A stretch of 64,000 nt of DNA from Paenibacillus pabuli NBRC 13638 (GCF_001514495.1 NZ_BCNM01000001.1:496001-560000), one strand, 5' to 3'. Shown: positions 51,966 to 61,600, counted from the stretch's first letter. Program-made: numbers and translations. Notes: a model not told the origin generated them from the sequence alone.

Positions 51966-53330
51966 ATGGCAATCGATACGGTGATGTGGAGCAAACTGGT
52001 GACAGGTATGACACTGGGGTTCCATGCTATTTTTGCAACGCTTGGCGTCGGTATCCCTCTAATGATCGCTATTGCAGAGTTCATGGGGATTCGCAAGAAG
52101 GACCCCCATTACACACTTATGGCGAAAAGGTGGTCAAGAGGGTTTGTCATTTCGGTGGCAGTTGGTGTGGTGACCGGTACAGCGATTTCCCTGCAGCTGG
52201 CCCTGGTGTGGCCGAATTTCATGAAACTGGCAGGGAATGTCATTGCACTCCCGCTATTCATGGAAGTGTTTGCGTTCTTTTTTGAAGCCATCTTCCTGGG
52301 CATTTATTTGTACACGTGGGATCGATTCAAAAATCCGTACATTCACTGGCTGCTGACGATCCCAATTGTCACCGGGGCAGGCATGTCGGCTGTATTTATT
52401 ACAACGGTGAACGGCTTCATGAACCAGCCTGGAGGCTTTGTCATGGAAGCAGGCCAATTCACAGCGGTTAACCCGGTGGAGGCGATGCTGAATACGGCGA
52501 CGTTTTCCAAGGTGTTTCATGTGTTAAGCTCGGCCTATTTGACAGGAGCTGCCCTGTTAGCCGGAATTGCAGCCTTTGCGCTGCTGAGAAAGGGGGCATC
52601 TGCATACCACAAAAAATCCTTGAATCTCATGATGGCAGTGGTACTGCTGTTCGGCTTGCTGAACACATTAGCGGGAGATGTGTCCGCCAAGTTTTTGGCC
52701 GAGCATCAGCCGGAGAAACTTGCAGCAGCAGAATGGCATTTTGAGACGGAAAGCGGCGCGGATTTGATTTTATTGGGATGGCTGAATGCGGAGCATGAAA
52801 TTATAGGAGCTCTTCACCTGCCGAAACTGCTCAGCTTCCTGGCCTTCAGTGACTTTAATGCAGAGGTTACCGGACTGGAGGAGTTTCCGAAGGACGAATG
52901 GCCGCCGCTGCTCGTTCACTACCTGTTTGATCTAATGGCCGGAATTGGATTTACGCTGCTGGCTATCTCGGTTCTGTACTTCCTGTTTGTGTTCTGGAAA
53001 AAGCGTAATGAACTGAACAAGTGGCTGCTTGGGATCATAGCGCTAGGCGCACCGATGGCTTTTCTCGGGGTTGAGCTGGGATGGTTCTATGCTGAGCTGG
53101 GACGACAACCGTGGATTATCCGGGGATATATGCGTGTGGAGGAAGCCGCCACTTCATCACCCAACATCAGAATGATATTTTTCTTCTTCCTGCTGCTGTA
53201 CATCGTTCTGGGAGTTATGTGTGTTCTGGTGTTAAGACGTTTGTTCAACAATAATCCGGCAGAAGCCGAGATGGAGAAATGGATGAAGGAGAAGCGCAAT
53301 CCGTCTACAGAAAAGGGTGAGCGTGCATGA
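51966..53330 (+). CDS. cydA: Cytochrome bd-type quinol oxidase subunit I
   Basis: A 454-residue CydA-family membrane protein with about nine helices. A heme-ligand His is in GMTLGFHAIFATLGVG (His20) and another in VFHVLSSAYLTG; the Q-loop begins HQPEKLAAAEWHFETESGA and is short. The conserved ELGRQPWIIRGYMR motif is near the end. The sequences around His20 and the EAIFLGIYLYTWDR helix recall the YthA/cyanide-insensitive branch more than the CydA of Bacillus subtilis; this is from memory. It oxidises quinol and reduces oxygen. AAAGGAGGCAGTAAACA precedes the ATG. Overlaps cydB. Confidence 0.9.
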   Translation: MAIDTVMWSKLVTGMTLGFHAIFATLGVGIPLMIAIAEFMGIRKKDPHYTLMAKRWSRGFVISVAVGVVTGTAISLQLALVWPNFMKLAGNVIALPLFMEVFAFFFEAIFLGIYLYTWDRFKNPYIHWLLTIPIVTGAGMSAVFITTVNGFMNQPGGFVMEAGQFTAVNPVEAMLNTATFSKVFHVLSSAYLTGAALLAGIAAFALLRKGASAYHKKSLNLMMAVVLLFGLLNTLAGDVSAKFLAEHQPEKLAAAEWHFETESGADLILLGWLNAEHEIIGALHLPKLLSFLAFSDFNAEVTGLEEFPKDEWPPLLVHYLFDLMAGIGFTLLAISVLYFLFVFWKKRNELNKWLLGIIALGAPMAFLGVELGWFYAELGRQPWIIRGYMRVEEAATSSPNIRMIFFFFLLLYIVLGVMCVLVLRRLFNNNPAEAEMEKWMKEKRNPSTEKGERA

Positions 53331-54340
53331 GTTACGAACTGATTGGCATCTCGGTGCTCTGGCTGTTCTTGTATGGCTATTTAATCGTAGCCTCCATTGA
53401 TTTCGGAGCGGGCTTCTTTGCCTTTTATGCACGCTTGACGAAACAGGATCACCTGATTAATCGTCTGATCTCCCGTTATTTATCACCGGTATGGGAGATT
53501 ACGAATGTATTTTTTGTCTTTTTCTATATTGGCATCGTCGGATTCTTTCCGGACACAGCTTATTATTACGGATCAGCACTGCTCGTACCGGGAAGCATCG
53601 CGGTCATTTTGCTCGCCATTCGTGGGTCGTTTTATGCCTTTGAGAACTATGGTTCCAAAAATAATATCGTGTATCTGTTTCTGTATGGAGCTTCGGGATT
53701 GCTTATTCCAGCTTCGCTATCCGTTGCGCTAACGCTGTCTGAAGGTGGTTTTATCGTGAAGGAGGGTTCGACGGTTTCTCTGGATTACTGGACGCTGTTT
53801 ACCAATCCGTTATCATGGAGCATCGTTGGACTGGCAATTGTGTCCGTATTGTTCATCAGCAGCTCATTTCTGGCCTTCTATGCGTCGCGGGCAGAGGATC
53901 ATTCTGCATTGAAGCTGGTACGGACCTATGCCCTGTTCTGGAGTACACCGACGATTATCATCGCACTGACTGCATTTATTTATTTGGGACAGCACAATGA
54001 GCGACATTTTCAAAATATGATGGATTTATGGTGGCTGCTTGCACTTTCCGTAGCATTCTTCATGATTGCGATGTGGCTGATCTATAACGGACGTCGCTAC
54101 GGATTAGCGTTTATATGTATCATGCTGCAATTTTTCTGTGCCTTTTTCGCTTACGGAATTGGCCAATATCCTTATATCCTTGATCCGTACATTACCATTC
54201 AAAACAGTGTCACCTCACCAGCAATGGGCTTCGCACTGGTTGTTGTGTTTATCGGTGGCATGTGTATGTTGATTCCTTCCTTGATTCTGGTCTTCAGACT
54301 CTTTCTGTTTGATGCGGATTATGTAAAGGGAAAAAAATAA
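53327..54340 (+). CDS. cydB: Cytochrome bd-type quinol oxidase subunit II
   Basis: A 337-residue CydB-family membrane protein with about nine helices, starting LIGISVLWLFLYGYLIVASIDFGAGFF (in parts LWLFLYGYLIVAS and DFGAGFF). It shares the N-terminal Asp/Phe/Gly pattern of the family and the WEITNVFFVFFYIG helix. The ATG overlaps the cydA stop (ATGA at 53327). Partner of subunit I. Confidence 0.9.
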   Translation: MSYELIGISVLWLFLYGYLIVASIDFGAGFFAFYARLTKQDHLINRLISRYLSPVWEITNVFFVFFYIGIVGFFPDTAYYYGSALLVPGSIAVILLAIRGSFYAFENYGSKNNIVYLFLYGASGLLIPASLSVALTLSEGGFIVKEGSTVSLDYWTLFTNPLSWSIVGLAIVSVLFISSSFLAFYASRAEDHSALKLVRTYALFWSTPTIIIALTAFIYLGQHNERHFQNMMDLWWLLALSVAFFMIAMWLIYNGRRYGLAFICIMLQFFCAFFAYGIGQYPYILDPYITIQNSVTSPAMGFALVVVFIGGMCMLIPSLILVFRLFLFDADYVKGKK

Positions 54341-54406
54341 ATTGAATTCAGTATGCGATGTAAAGGAGTCATCTCATAGGCATTCATAGAAAGGAGGAGG
54401 GCTTAC

Positions 54407-56245
54407 ATGAAGAGGAAAACAAGTCTGATCTCTCAACAAATGTCTGGCCAAAGAAAACGTCTCATGCTCCTTGCGGCCATTTCACTCGCGCTGGGTGCAG
54501 CCATTGTAAGTCAGGCCGTACTGCTCGCTGAGGCAGTCCAACGGATATTCGTGGAGAGGGCTTCCTTCTCGTCGGTCGTTATGCTGCTCGGGCTGCTCCT
54601 GGCTGTCATGGTCGTACGTACAGGCTTGTCTTATGGGAATGGAAAAGTTGGTTTGCATATGGCTTCCAGTGCCAAGAGGAATATGCGGGCAGCCGTACTG
54701 CAAAGTTTGACCCATGCTTCGATGCCATCAACCCTTCGTGGACAAACAGGCGGAAAGGTCAGTGTTGCCCTGGATGCTGTGGATGAGGCTGACAGTTATT
54801 TCAGTCTGTATATGCCGCGTATGATGGAGGCTGCCATCATTCCGATTCTGATTTTGGTGGTAACATTTATGCAGCATGCCAATTCAGGCTTCATTATGCT
54901 GTTTACGGCCCCGTTTATCCCCTTGTTTATGATTTTAGTGGGACTAAAAACGAAAAACAAATCGGAGGAGAAATATGCACAGCTGGCCGAGTTCTCCGGT
55001 ACGTTCCTAGACTCTCTTCAAGGGCTGGTAACGTTGAAAATATTTGGACGGGCTCAGCGCCAGCAGCAGGAAATTGAACGAAGCAGCCTCGGTTACCGGG
55101 ATGCCACGATGGGTATTTTGCGCATTGCGTTTACGAATACGTTCATGTTGGAATCCATTGTCATGTTAAGCATCGGAGTGGTTGCTCTCGAATTGGCTAT
55201 CCAGCTGCTTGTATTCAAATCGATGTCGTTCCACACTGCATTTCTTGTTTTGTTACTGGTTCCCGAGTTTTACAGCCTGTTGAAAAATACGGGAACAGCC
55301 TTTCACAGCGGAAGGACAAGTATGGGAGCGGTTCGTAAAGTAGAGCAGATGCTTGAGGAAACGGCTGGGGGGAGCAAGCCGGCAGATAGAAAAGAGGGAG
55401 CGGGCACCCCCGTTGGGATTGACAAGATCCACAAGGATGATCGGATTTCAACGAAGGTCAAGGAAGGGACATTGCAAACTCCTTTTTCTAATGACGTTTC
55501 CATACCGCCATCCATAACATTGGATCATTTGCAATTTCGGTATGCGCCGGATTCATTCAAGCTTGAGACGGATCGGGTCCAGCTGCGCCCGGGAGAACAT
55601 ATAGCCATTGTGGGCAAAAGCGGCTCAGGGAAAACGACGCTGCTCCATCTGATTGCAGGTTTGCTGAACCCTACATCGGGAGAAGTTCGGGTGAATGATC
55701 GCCCACGACTGCAACACGATGAGACCGCTTGGTTTGAACGTGTATGCTACATTACACAGCATCCGTATATTTTCGCTGGCACATTTGCCGAAAATATTGC
55801 GATCGATGCGGGTCGGAGCGTATCCAGAGCTGAGATGGAGCAGGCAGCAGACGAAGCCGGACTTACTGCATTAGTCGCTCAGTTGGAGCAGGGCTTGGAT
55901 ACCTTGGTTGGTGAAGGAGGCCGTGGTCTGTCTGGTGGGGAGAAACAACGGCTTGCCTTGGCACGTGCATTTTTGAAGCGACCTGCCGTTATTTTATTTG
56001 ATGAACCCACAGTGGGACTGGATCTGCATACTGAGCGTGTTCTCCAGCGTTCTATTGCCACATTGGCAAAATCGGCAACGATGATTACGGTGGCTCACCG
56101 ATTATATACGATTCAACGTGCCGACCGTATATTATTTATGGACCATGGTGTGTTAGTTGATTCAGGACGGCATGAAGAGCTTCTGGTGCGCCTGCCTCAG
56201 TATGCCGAGATGGTCGATGCTCAACGGAAAGGGGGATTAACATGA
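54407..56245 (+). CDS. cydD: Thiol reductant ABC exporter subunit CydD
   Basis: A 612-residue half-transporter with six membrane helices and a C-terminal ATPase: Walker A GKSGSGKTTLLHL, signature GLSGGEKQRLALARAF, Walker B VILFDEPTVGLD. Between the domains is an extra Gly/Lys-rich segment of about 50 residues (KPADRKEGAGTP onwards) not usual in the family. It works with CydC to export cysteine/glutathione-type thiols or otherwise allow assembly of cytochrome bd heme sites. In Bacillus subtilis numbering the gene in this position is called cydC. AGGAGG precedes the ATG; overlaps cydC. Confidence 0.9.
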   Translation: MKRKTSLISQQMSGQRKRLMLLAAISLALGAAIVSQAVLLAEAVQRIFVERASFSSVVMLLGLLLAVMVVRTGLSYGNGKVGLHMASSAKRNMRAAVLQSLTHASMPSTLRGQTGGKVSVALDAVDEADSYFSLYMPRMMEAAIIPILILVVTFMQHANSGFIMLFTAPFIPLFMILVGLKTKNKSEEKYAQLAEFSGTFLDSLQGLVTLKIFGRAQRQQQEIERSSLGYRDATMGILRIAFTNTFMLESIVMLSIGVVALELAIQLLVFKSMSFHTAFLVLLLVPEFYSLLKNTGTAFHSGRTSMGAVRKVEQMLEETAGGSKPADRKEGAGTPVGIDKIHKDDRISTKVKEGTLQTPFSNDVSIPPSITLDHLQFRYAPDSFKLETDRVQLRPGEHIAIVGKSGSGKTTLLHLIAGLLNPTSGEVRVNDRPRLQHDETAWFERVCYITQHPYIFAGTFAENIAIDAGRSVSRAEMEQAADEAGLTALVAQLEQGLDTLVGEGGRGLSGGEKQRLALARAFLKRPAVILFDEPTVGLDLHTERVLQRSIATLAKSATMITVAHRLYTIQRADRILFMDHGVLVDSGRHEELLVRLPQYAEMVDAQRKGGLT

Positions 56246-57999
56246 GTGAACTGGCGATTTTGTCCAAAGCCATGATTCAGGAACGAAAGGATATTATCCT
56301 CTCGATTCTAGGTGGGTTTATTGCCGGCACAGCTGGAGTGGCCCTATTCTCGGCAAGCGGCTATCTGATTTCACAAACCGTATTTGCACCACCGCTGTAT
56401 ACCTTAATTGTACTCACCTCACTGGTCAAGCTGCTTGGTCTGCTGCGGGCAGCGAGCCGATATGGAGAGCGCTTGTATTCTCACCGGGCGACGTTCTCCA
56501 TGCTTAGCCGTCTGCGTACATCCTTTTTTGCCAAGCTTATTCCTTTAACGCCAGGCATATTGAACAAAAAACGAAGTGGGGATTTGCTTTCGCGGATCGT
56601 CGGAGATGTGGAAAGCTTGCAGCATTATTTTTTGCGCGTCGCTTATCCGCCGATCATTGTTGTCATGGTCTTTTTGGCGACTGTGTTGTTTACTTCAGCC
56701 TTCTCCTTCTGGATTGCGGCTCTGTTTGCACTAGGGATGCTCATAACGGCCTTGGTTGTACCGGGAATCGTACTAATCGGGCAAAAGAAAATACATGGAC
56801 GTGTTCGTCAGCAGCGGGCGTTCCTTTCCACAGAAGTTACCGAAGTGTTGTATGGTTTTCGGGATTTGAAAATATACGGCCAACTGTCACAGCGCGAACA
56901 GCAGCTAGAGCAGGCTTCCGCTGTATTAACAGACGAGCAGAAGCGGGCTGCCGGACACTTGCTGCGCGGACAATCCATGCACGCTCTGGTTACATTCCTC
57001 ATCTCGTGGGGGGTGCTGGCACTAGGATCCTATCTCATTATCGACGGAGCACTTGCTGGCGTGTTTCTTGCGATGCTGGTCATGGCTTCACTTACCGTAT
57101 TCGAAGAAGCTGCGGCAATGGCGACATTACCCTTGTATAAACAGGATAGCGAGCACGCTGCCAAAAGGCTGTCGGAAACGGTTCAGACCGATACCATCCA
57201 AACTTTTGATGTGCATGTTCCTGCGGAGCAAAATTTCGATGCCAGTGAAATGCTTTCTGGTGACAAAGGCGTTTCGCTTGAGCTTTCCGGTGTGACGTTT
57301 CAATACGAAGGGGAGTGGAACCCTGCATTGAAGGATGTTTCACTGCATCTATTGCCAGGCTCCAAAACAGCGATTGTCGGACCGAGCGGGTCAGGTAAGT
57401 CCACGATAATTGAATTGCTGCTTAAGTTGCGTACACCAATGACAGGCGAACTCCGATTAAATGGCGTTTCGGTGAAGGAGCTGGATGAGCAGAGCATTTG
57501 GCAATCGGCTAATGTGGTGTTACAGCAAAGTCATTTCTTCCGGGGAACGATCCGGGATAACCTCATGCTGAATGAAGAAGAACATTCGGACGAACAATTG
57601 CTGGATGTGCTGGCTAAAGTGCAGCTGCCCAATACCTCATTGAGTGATGTGGTATATGAAAGAGGTGAAAATCTATCCGATGGCGAGAAGCAGAGACTGG
57701 CTCTGGCACGGGCGATGCTTCGCAAGGGACGGTTCTGGCTCCTGGACGAGCCTACATCCTCATTGGACTATGTGACAGAAGATCGTGTGTTGAAACACCT
57801 CTACACGCAAGCGGCCGAAGATACCGTTCTCCTGATCTGTCATCGTCTAACCGGCCTGGAAGAGATGGATCGGATTATCGTTATGGACCAGGGAAGGGTA
57901 GTGGAAGCAGGCTCCTATGCGGAGTTAATGGAGCAAAAAGGTTATTTTTATGAAATGAAAAAGATTGAGCGGCAAATGATCGGAGAACATGGAGTGTAA
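56242..57999 (+). CDS. cydC: Thiol reductant ABC exporter subunit CydC
   Basis: A 585-residue half-transporter partner of CydD. Six membrane helices, then an ATPase domain with Walker A GPSGSGKSTIIEL, Walker B FWLLDEPTSSLD and the signature LSDGEKQRLALARAM, which has Asp in place of the usual second Gly of LSGGE. The ATG overlaps the cydD stop (ATGA at 56242). Last gene of the cyd operon, which ends at a strong terminator. In Bacillus subtilis numbering this is cydD. Confidence 0.9.
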   Translation: MSELAILSKAMIQERKDIILSILGGFIAGTAGVALFSASGYLISQTVFAPPLYTLIVLTSLVKLLGLLRAASRYGERLYSHRATFSMLSRLRTSFFAKLIPLTPGILNKKRSGDLLSRIVGDVESLQHYFLRVAYPPIIVVMVFLATVLFTSAFSFWIAALFALGMLITALVVPGIVLIGQKKIHGRVRQQRAFLSTEVTEVLYGFRDLKIYGQLSQREQQLEQASAVLTDEQKRAAGHLLRGQSMHALVTFLISWGVLALGSYLIIDGALAGVFLAMLVMASLTVFEEAAAMATLPLYKQDSEHAAKRLSETVQTDTIQTFDVHVPAEQNFDASEMLSGDKGVSLELSGVTFQYEGEWNPALKDVSLHLLPGSKTAIVGPSGSGKSTIIELLLKLRTPMTGELRLNGVSVKELDEQSIWQSANVVLQQSHFFRGTIRDNLMLNEEEHSDEQLLDVLAKVQLPNTSLSDVVYERGENLSDGEKQRLALARAMLRKGRFWLLDEPTSSLDYVTEDRVLKHLYTQAAEDTVLLICHRLTGLEEMDRIIVMDQGRVVEAGSYAELMEQKGYFYEMKKIERQMIGEHGV

Positions 58000-58062
58000 A
58001 GAGCAAGATATGCACTAATGCAAATGAAAGAGTATGCTCCATCACAGTTTTGAATACCCGCT

Positions 58063-58118
58063 ATACTAAAAAATACACTCGCACACGTTTAATGCTGTGT
58101 GGAGTGTATTTTTAGTAT
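58063..58118. terminator. Bidirectional terminator between cydC and the lectin gene
   Basis: A long stem: ATACTAAAAAATACACTC at 58063-58080 pairs with its complement at 58102-58118 (one unpaired A), and CACAC pairs with GTGTG inside. A- and T-runs on both sides suit termination from either direction. Confidence 0.85.
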
Positions 58119-58194
58119 GAAATCCGAAAAGAAATGAGGGGCAAGCATCAATGAAATGAAGCCTCAATTAAGCGGTTCTGCAGTGCAACAAGCC

Positions 58195-58674
58195 TTAATG
58201 GCCTCCTGTATTGGATGCCCATACAGGATACCAACCTATACTCGGAGTTTCTGTATTATATAACACCAGATTGCCGTCATTTTGAACGATGAGCACGTTG
58301 CCTCTAAGGTTGGCTGGCACATTGTCCGCTCCATACCACGATGTAGACCATGCCTTGTTGTCTGACGTCCAGTAAGGTGTGTTTTGGGGATCCTGGAGCA
58401 CTAGTTTTCCACTCCAATAATCAATCTTGAAGTGATTTATTCTCGTGTCACTGGTCTTGGTGTTCCATAACATCGTGCGTGTTCGGTTATCCCAGAGCTG
58501 TAGGTCTCCGTAGACGCTGTATTGCAGAGAAAATCTGATGTTGTTGGATACGAGGGGAATCGAATTGTTATACATGATGTCGTAAATGAGGCGGTCTCCA
58601 GCAGCAGACGCTGAGGGAGCGGCAGAGAGCAAAAACATGAAAATTGCAGCACATAGCAAAACGACCTTTTTCAT
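58195..58674 (-). CDS. Secreted bulb-type (B_lectin) mannose-binding-like protein
   Basis: A 159-residue secreted protein. A signal peptide (1-25, ending ASA-A) is followed by a single B_lectin beta-prism domain: RFSLQYSVYGDLQLWD, FKIDYWSGKLVLQD and the best-preserved sugar site QNDGNLVLYN (consensus QxDxNxVxY). Only the third site keeps the consensus; the other two lack the full set. B_lectin domains bind mannose in plants and form the body of LlpA-type bacteriocins in Gram-negatives. Stands alone. Could be a secreted lectin, an adhesion protein or a bacteriocin; no evidence decides. Confidence 0.82.
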   Translation of the reverse strand: MKKVVLLCAAIFMFLLSAAPSASAAGDRLIYDIMYNNSIPLVSNNIRFSLQYSVYGDLQLWDNRTRTMLWNTKTSDTRINHFKIDYWSGKLVLQDPQNTPYWTSDNKAWSTSWYGADNVPANLRGNVLIVQNDGNLVLYNTETPSIGWYPVWASNTGGH

Positions 58675-58889
58675 AATATCCTCTTTTCTGGAATATATTT
58701 AAAATTACCTATCAAATATATCATATCTTCTTATCAAAAATGTATAAATTTCCAAGTCGTTTGAAAGTATTCAGATTAAGGCTGAGGAAGAGCTGAAGAC
58801 ATTAGGCAGTAACGGATTATAGCGGTGAACTAATCGAACACTGACTGGGTTATATCAAGCTTTATCCTCAAGCTTCGGAACAAAAGAGA

Positions 58890-59834
58890 TCATCGATTAT
58901 CTCGTTTTGACATCGCCCTAGGCGCGCTTTTCTGATGAGGACTTAATCTGAATGAAGGTGTATCGTTTTCAAAAGAAAAGGATGACTCGGCAGGACTTCG
59001 CTTTTGTTTGACAAATCTGCCTGGAGAGATTCCGGCTACCTTGGTAAAACTGCGAATAAAGTTGGCATAGTCGCTGAATCCCGACTGGAAGCAAGCGTCC
59101 GTAATGCTCATCCCGTCCGACAGGTAATATCTGGCGAGTTCAATACGCCGGTTCAAGATGTACGAGCGGAGCGTCAGTCCGGTATGCTTTTTGAACTGGC
59201 GGCTAATATAGGTGCTGTTCAGATAAAATGTCTCGGCAAGCTTCGGAAGCGTAATCTCCTGTGTGATATGGGATTCAACATAATCCATCGTTTGACGTAC
59301 AATCTCTGGCATGATGTCCGTAGGAGTAAAGGTTGTATCTTGAAACGACTGATTAATCAGTACCAGCAGCTGCGCAATCGCTGCATTGATTTTGATGTCC
59401 GCTCCATACGCGTCCGATGCAAGGGCATTCTCCAGTTCTTCAGCCAGCTGAAGGAGCTGCTTCATTTGGCAATCGTGCAAATGTACGATATTTCCTTTCC
59501 CCTTGGGACGATAATCAAAGCATGCGGAAAGATTGGTTGCCCTAGTGGAGAGCCGACGCAGGTATGATTTCTTAAGATTAATGGTAATTCGTTCATATTC
59601 GGATTCGTCCATGATATATGTACGGTGCATTTCCTCCGGAGACATGACAAGCAAATCGCCCGGTTCCAAATGGTAACAGTGATTCTCGATATAAAAGTTA
59701 ACGTTGCCACGAAGGAAAAGGTAGATCTCATAGGCATCGTGGTGATGATAAGAGGATTCCAGCTTGTACGTGGTCACGCGGTGTAGATATAAGAGTTCAG
59801 GTTGGATGGGATCATACAAATAGGGTCCGTTCAC
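58890..59834 (-). CDS. AraC-family transcriptional regulator (cupin type)
   Basis: A 314-residue regulator. An N-terminal cupin (about 20-130) has SYHHHDAYEIYLFLRGNVNF and HLEPGDLLVMSPEEMH; the C-terminal AraC domain (about 180-285) has LPKLAETFYLNSTYISRQFK and ITDACFQSGFSDYANFIRSF, followed by a 35-residue basic tail. The GTG at 59834 follows GAGGTG by 5 bases and is preferred to a start at 59879. Divergent from the GH43 gene at 60032, its likely target. Confidence 0.88.
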   Translation of the reverse strand: MNGPYLYDPIQPELLYLHRVTTYKLESSYHHHDAYEIYLFLRGNVNFYIENHCYHLEPGDLLVMSPEEMHRTYIMDESEYERITINLKKSYLRRLSTRATNLSACFDYRPKGKGNIVHLHDCQMKQLLQLAEELENALASDAYGADIKINAAIAQLLVLINQSFQDTTFTPTDIMPEIVRQTMDYVESHITQEITLPKLAETFYLNSTYISRQFKKHTGLTLRSYILNRRIELARYYLSDGMSITDACFQSGFSDYANFIRSFTKVAGISPGRFVKQKRSPAESSFSFENDTPSFRLSPHQKSAPRAMSKRDNR

Positions 59835-59937
59835 AAAGCACCTCGTCCTTTCACGCAATAAACAGAGCGGAATACGCAATGAAAATGCACTCCGTTTACC
59901 TTAAAATGTAATCATCCTATCATGATGCACCCATTCT

Positions 59938-59959
59938 TGCAAACGGTTTCTTTTATAAT
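59938..59959 (+). promoter_or_regulatory. Candidate cre-like site and -10 element upstream of the GH43 gene
   Basis: TGCAAACGGTTTCT fits the cre consensus at about 12 of 14 positions in either orientation, and TATAAT lies at 59954-59959 just after it. An operator overlapping the promoter would allow catabolite repression or AraC control. Weak. Confidence 0.35.
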
Positions 59960-60031
59960 TTACACCTGAAACAAGGATCATGCAGCTATATTCATGGGTC
60001 ATATATTAACGTTTAATGGAGGAATCTTTCA

Positions 60032-61549
60032 ATGAATAATAATTCGATAACCAATGCCGGGGAACAAACGGGAAAAAGCGCAGCGTCTACCTATGCGTCA
60101 AGTATGAAGTCACCTATCGGAAAAATGCCTCCAAACGGTAATCCGCTGGTTGCCCATAAATTTGGAGCCGATCCTTATGCCCTTGTGTTTAATAATCGGG
60201 TCTATTTGTATATGACAAGTGATACACTGGAGCAGGATGCAAACGGTCTCCCTCAGAATAACAGCTTCAAATCAATTAATCGCATTACCATCATTTCCTC
60301 AGATGATTTGCTCAACTGGATCGATCACGGCGAAATTCAGGTTGCCGGACCCCAAGGTGCAGCTACTTGGGCTACGCAATCCTGGGCACCAGCTGCTGCC
60401 CACCAGATCATGGATGGCGAGGATCGGTTCTTCCTGTATTTCTCCAATAATGGCAGCGGTATTGGGGTGCTGTCTGCTCCAAGTCCGCTAGGACCGTGGA
60501 CTGATCCAATTGGAAAAGCACTCATTACCAGCGAGACTCCCGGGGTTGAAGGTGTGCCGTGGGTGTTCGATCCGGCCGTGCTGGTCGATGATGATCACAG
60601 AGCTTATATCTATTTCGGGGGCGGTATTCCGGAAGGACAAGCAGAGAGGCCCGACACGGCAAGAGTCATGCGATTGGGAGATGATATGACCAGTGTAGTA
60701 GGTAGGGCCAAGGTTATCCCTGCCCCGTACATGTTTGAGGATGCAGGGATACACAAATATAACAACGTCTACTACTTCACGTACTGCTCCAATTTTCACG
60801 AAGGTATTCGCCCGGAGGGCAATCCGCCAGCTGGCGAGATTGCCTATATGACAAGCGACCAGCCAATGGGGCCTTGGACATACAGAGGAAGCATACTCAA
60901 AAATCCGGGGCACTTTTTTGGCGTCGGCGGCAATAACCATCATGCCATATTTCAATTTGCGGAGCATTGGTACATGGCTTATCACGCCCAGACATTATCC
61001 CAAGCCCTGGATGTCCCTGACGGCTATCGTTCTACACATCTGAATCGAATTCACTTTGGTGAATCTGATGCACACATCTATGAGATGGATGCAGATTATC
61101 AGGGGGTAGATCAGGTAAAGTTGTTTAACCCATTTCAGCGGGTACCTGCTGCGACCATCGGATGGAGTGCAGGAGTGAAGACGATGGGAGTCAACTTATG
61201 TGATACTGAATCTTCCTCTGAATCAGAGGTTATCGTCACGGATATGGAAAGTGGAAGCTGGATCGCTCTGTCGAAGGTCGATTTTGGTCATGAAGGAGCA
61301 GGCAGCTTTAGCGCAACGATCTCCAGTAGTGGCACTGAGGGTTGTATGGCCCTTCGCCTGGATCATCCTGACGGACCATTAATCGGTCAACTTCTCATCC
61401 AGGCATCAGACATGAACAATACGTGGTTGGAATACTCAGCCCCAGTTACAGGCGCACAGGGCGTTCATGATTTATATATTGTGGTTGGTGGAAGAACGAA
61501 TGAGAAGCCTGTCATTAGCATGAGCCAATGGAGATTTGATCACAAATAA
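60032..61549 (+). CDS. GH43 arabinoxylan arabinofuranohydrolase-like enzyme with CBM6
   Basis: A 505-residue enzyme very similar in order and motifs to Bacillus subtilis XynD. A five-bladed GH43 propeller (about 35-360) has the catalytic Asp in KFGADPYALVF, the pKa-modulating Asp in WVFDPAVLVDDD and the acid Glu in YMFEDAGIHKYN. A C-terminal CBM6-type beta-sandwich follows (about 375-505; SGSWIALSKVDFG, TGAQGVHDLYIVV). Unlike XynD there is no signal peptide, only a Ser/Thr-rich start, so it would act inside the cell on imported oligosaccharides. ATG follows TGGAGGAATC. Removes arabinose from arabinoxylan fragments if the similarity holds. Confidence 0.88.
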   Translation: MNNNSITNAGEQTGKSAASTYASSMKSPIGKMPPNGNPLVAHKFGADPYALVFNNRVYLYMTSDTLEQDANGLPQNNSFKSINRITIISSDDLLNWIDHGEIQVAGPQGAATWATQSWAPAAAHQIMDGEDRFFLYFSNNGSGIGVLSAPSPLGPWTDPIGKALITSETPGVEGVPWVFDPAVLVDDDHRAYIYFGGGIPEGQAERPDTARVMRLGDDMTSVVGRAKVIPAPYMFEDAGIHKYNNVYYFTYCSNFHEGIRPEGNPPAGEIAYMTSDQPMGPWTYRGSILKNPGHFFGVGGNNHHAIFQFAEHWYMAYHAQTLSQALDVPDGYRSTHLNRIHFGESDAHIYEMDADYQGVDQVKLFNPFQRVPAATIGWSAGVKTMGVNLCDTESSSESEVIVTDMESGSWIALSKVDFGHEGAGSFSATISSSGTEGCMALRLDHPDGPLIGQLLIQASDMNNTWLEYSAPVTGAQGVHDLYIVVGGRTNEKPVISMSQWRFDHK

Positions 61550-61567
61550 GATTGAACTTGACCATGG

Positions 61568-61600
61568 TTCCGCCGGAAGTCAGCTCCCGGCGGAATTTTC
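61568..61600. terminator. Terminator after the GH43 gene
   Basis: TTCCGCCGG at 61568-61576 pairs with its complement at 61587-61595, followed by TTTTC. It separates two convergent genes. Confidence 0.8.
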
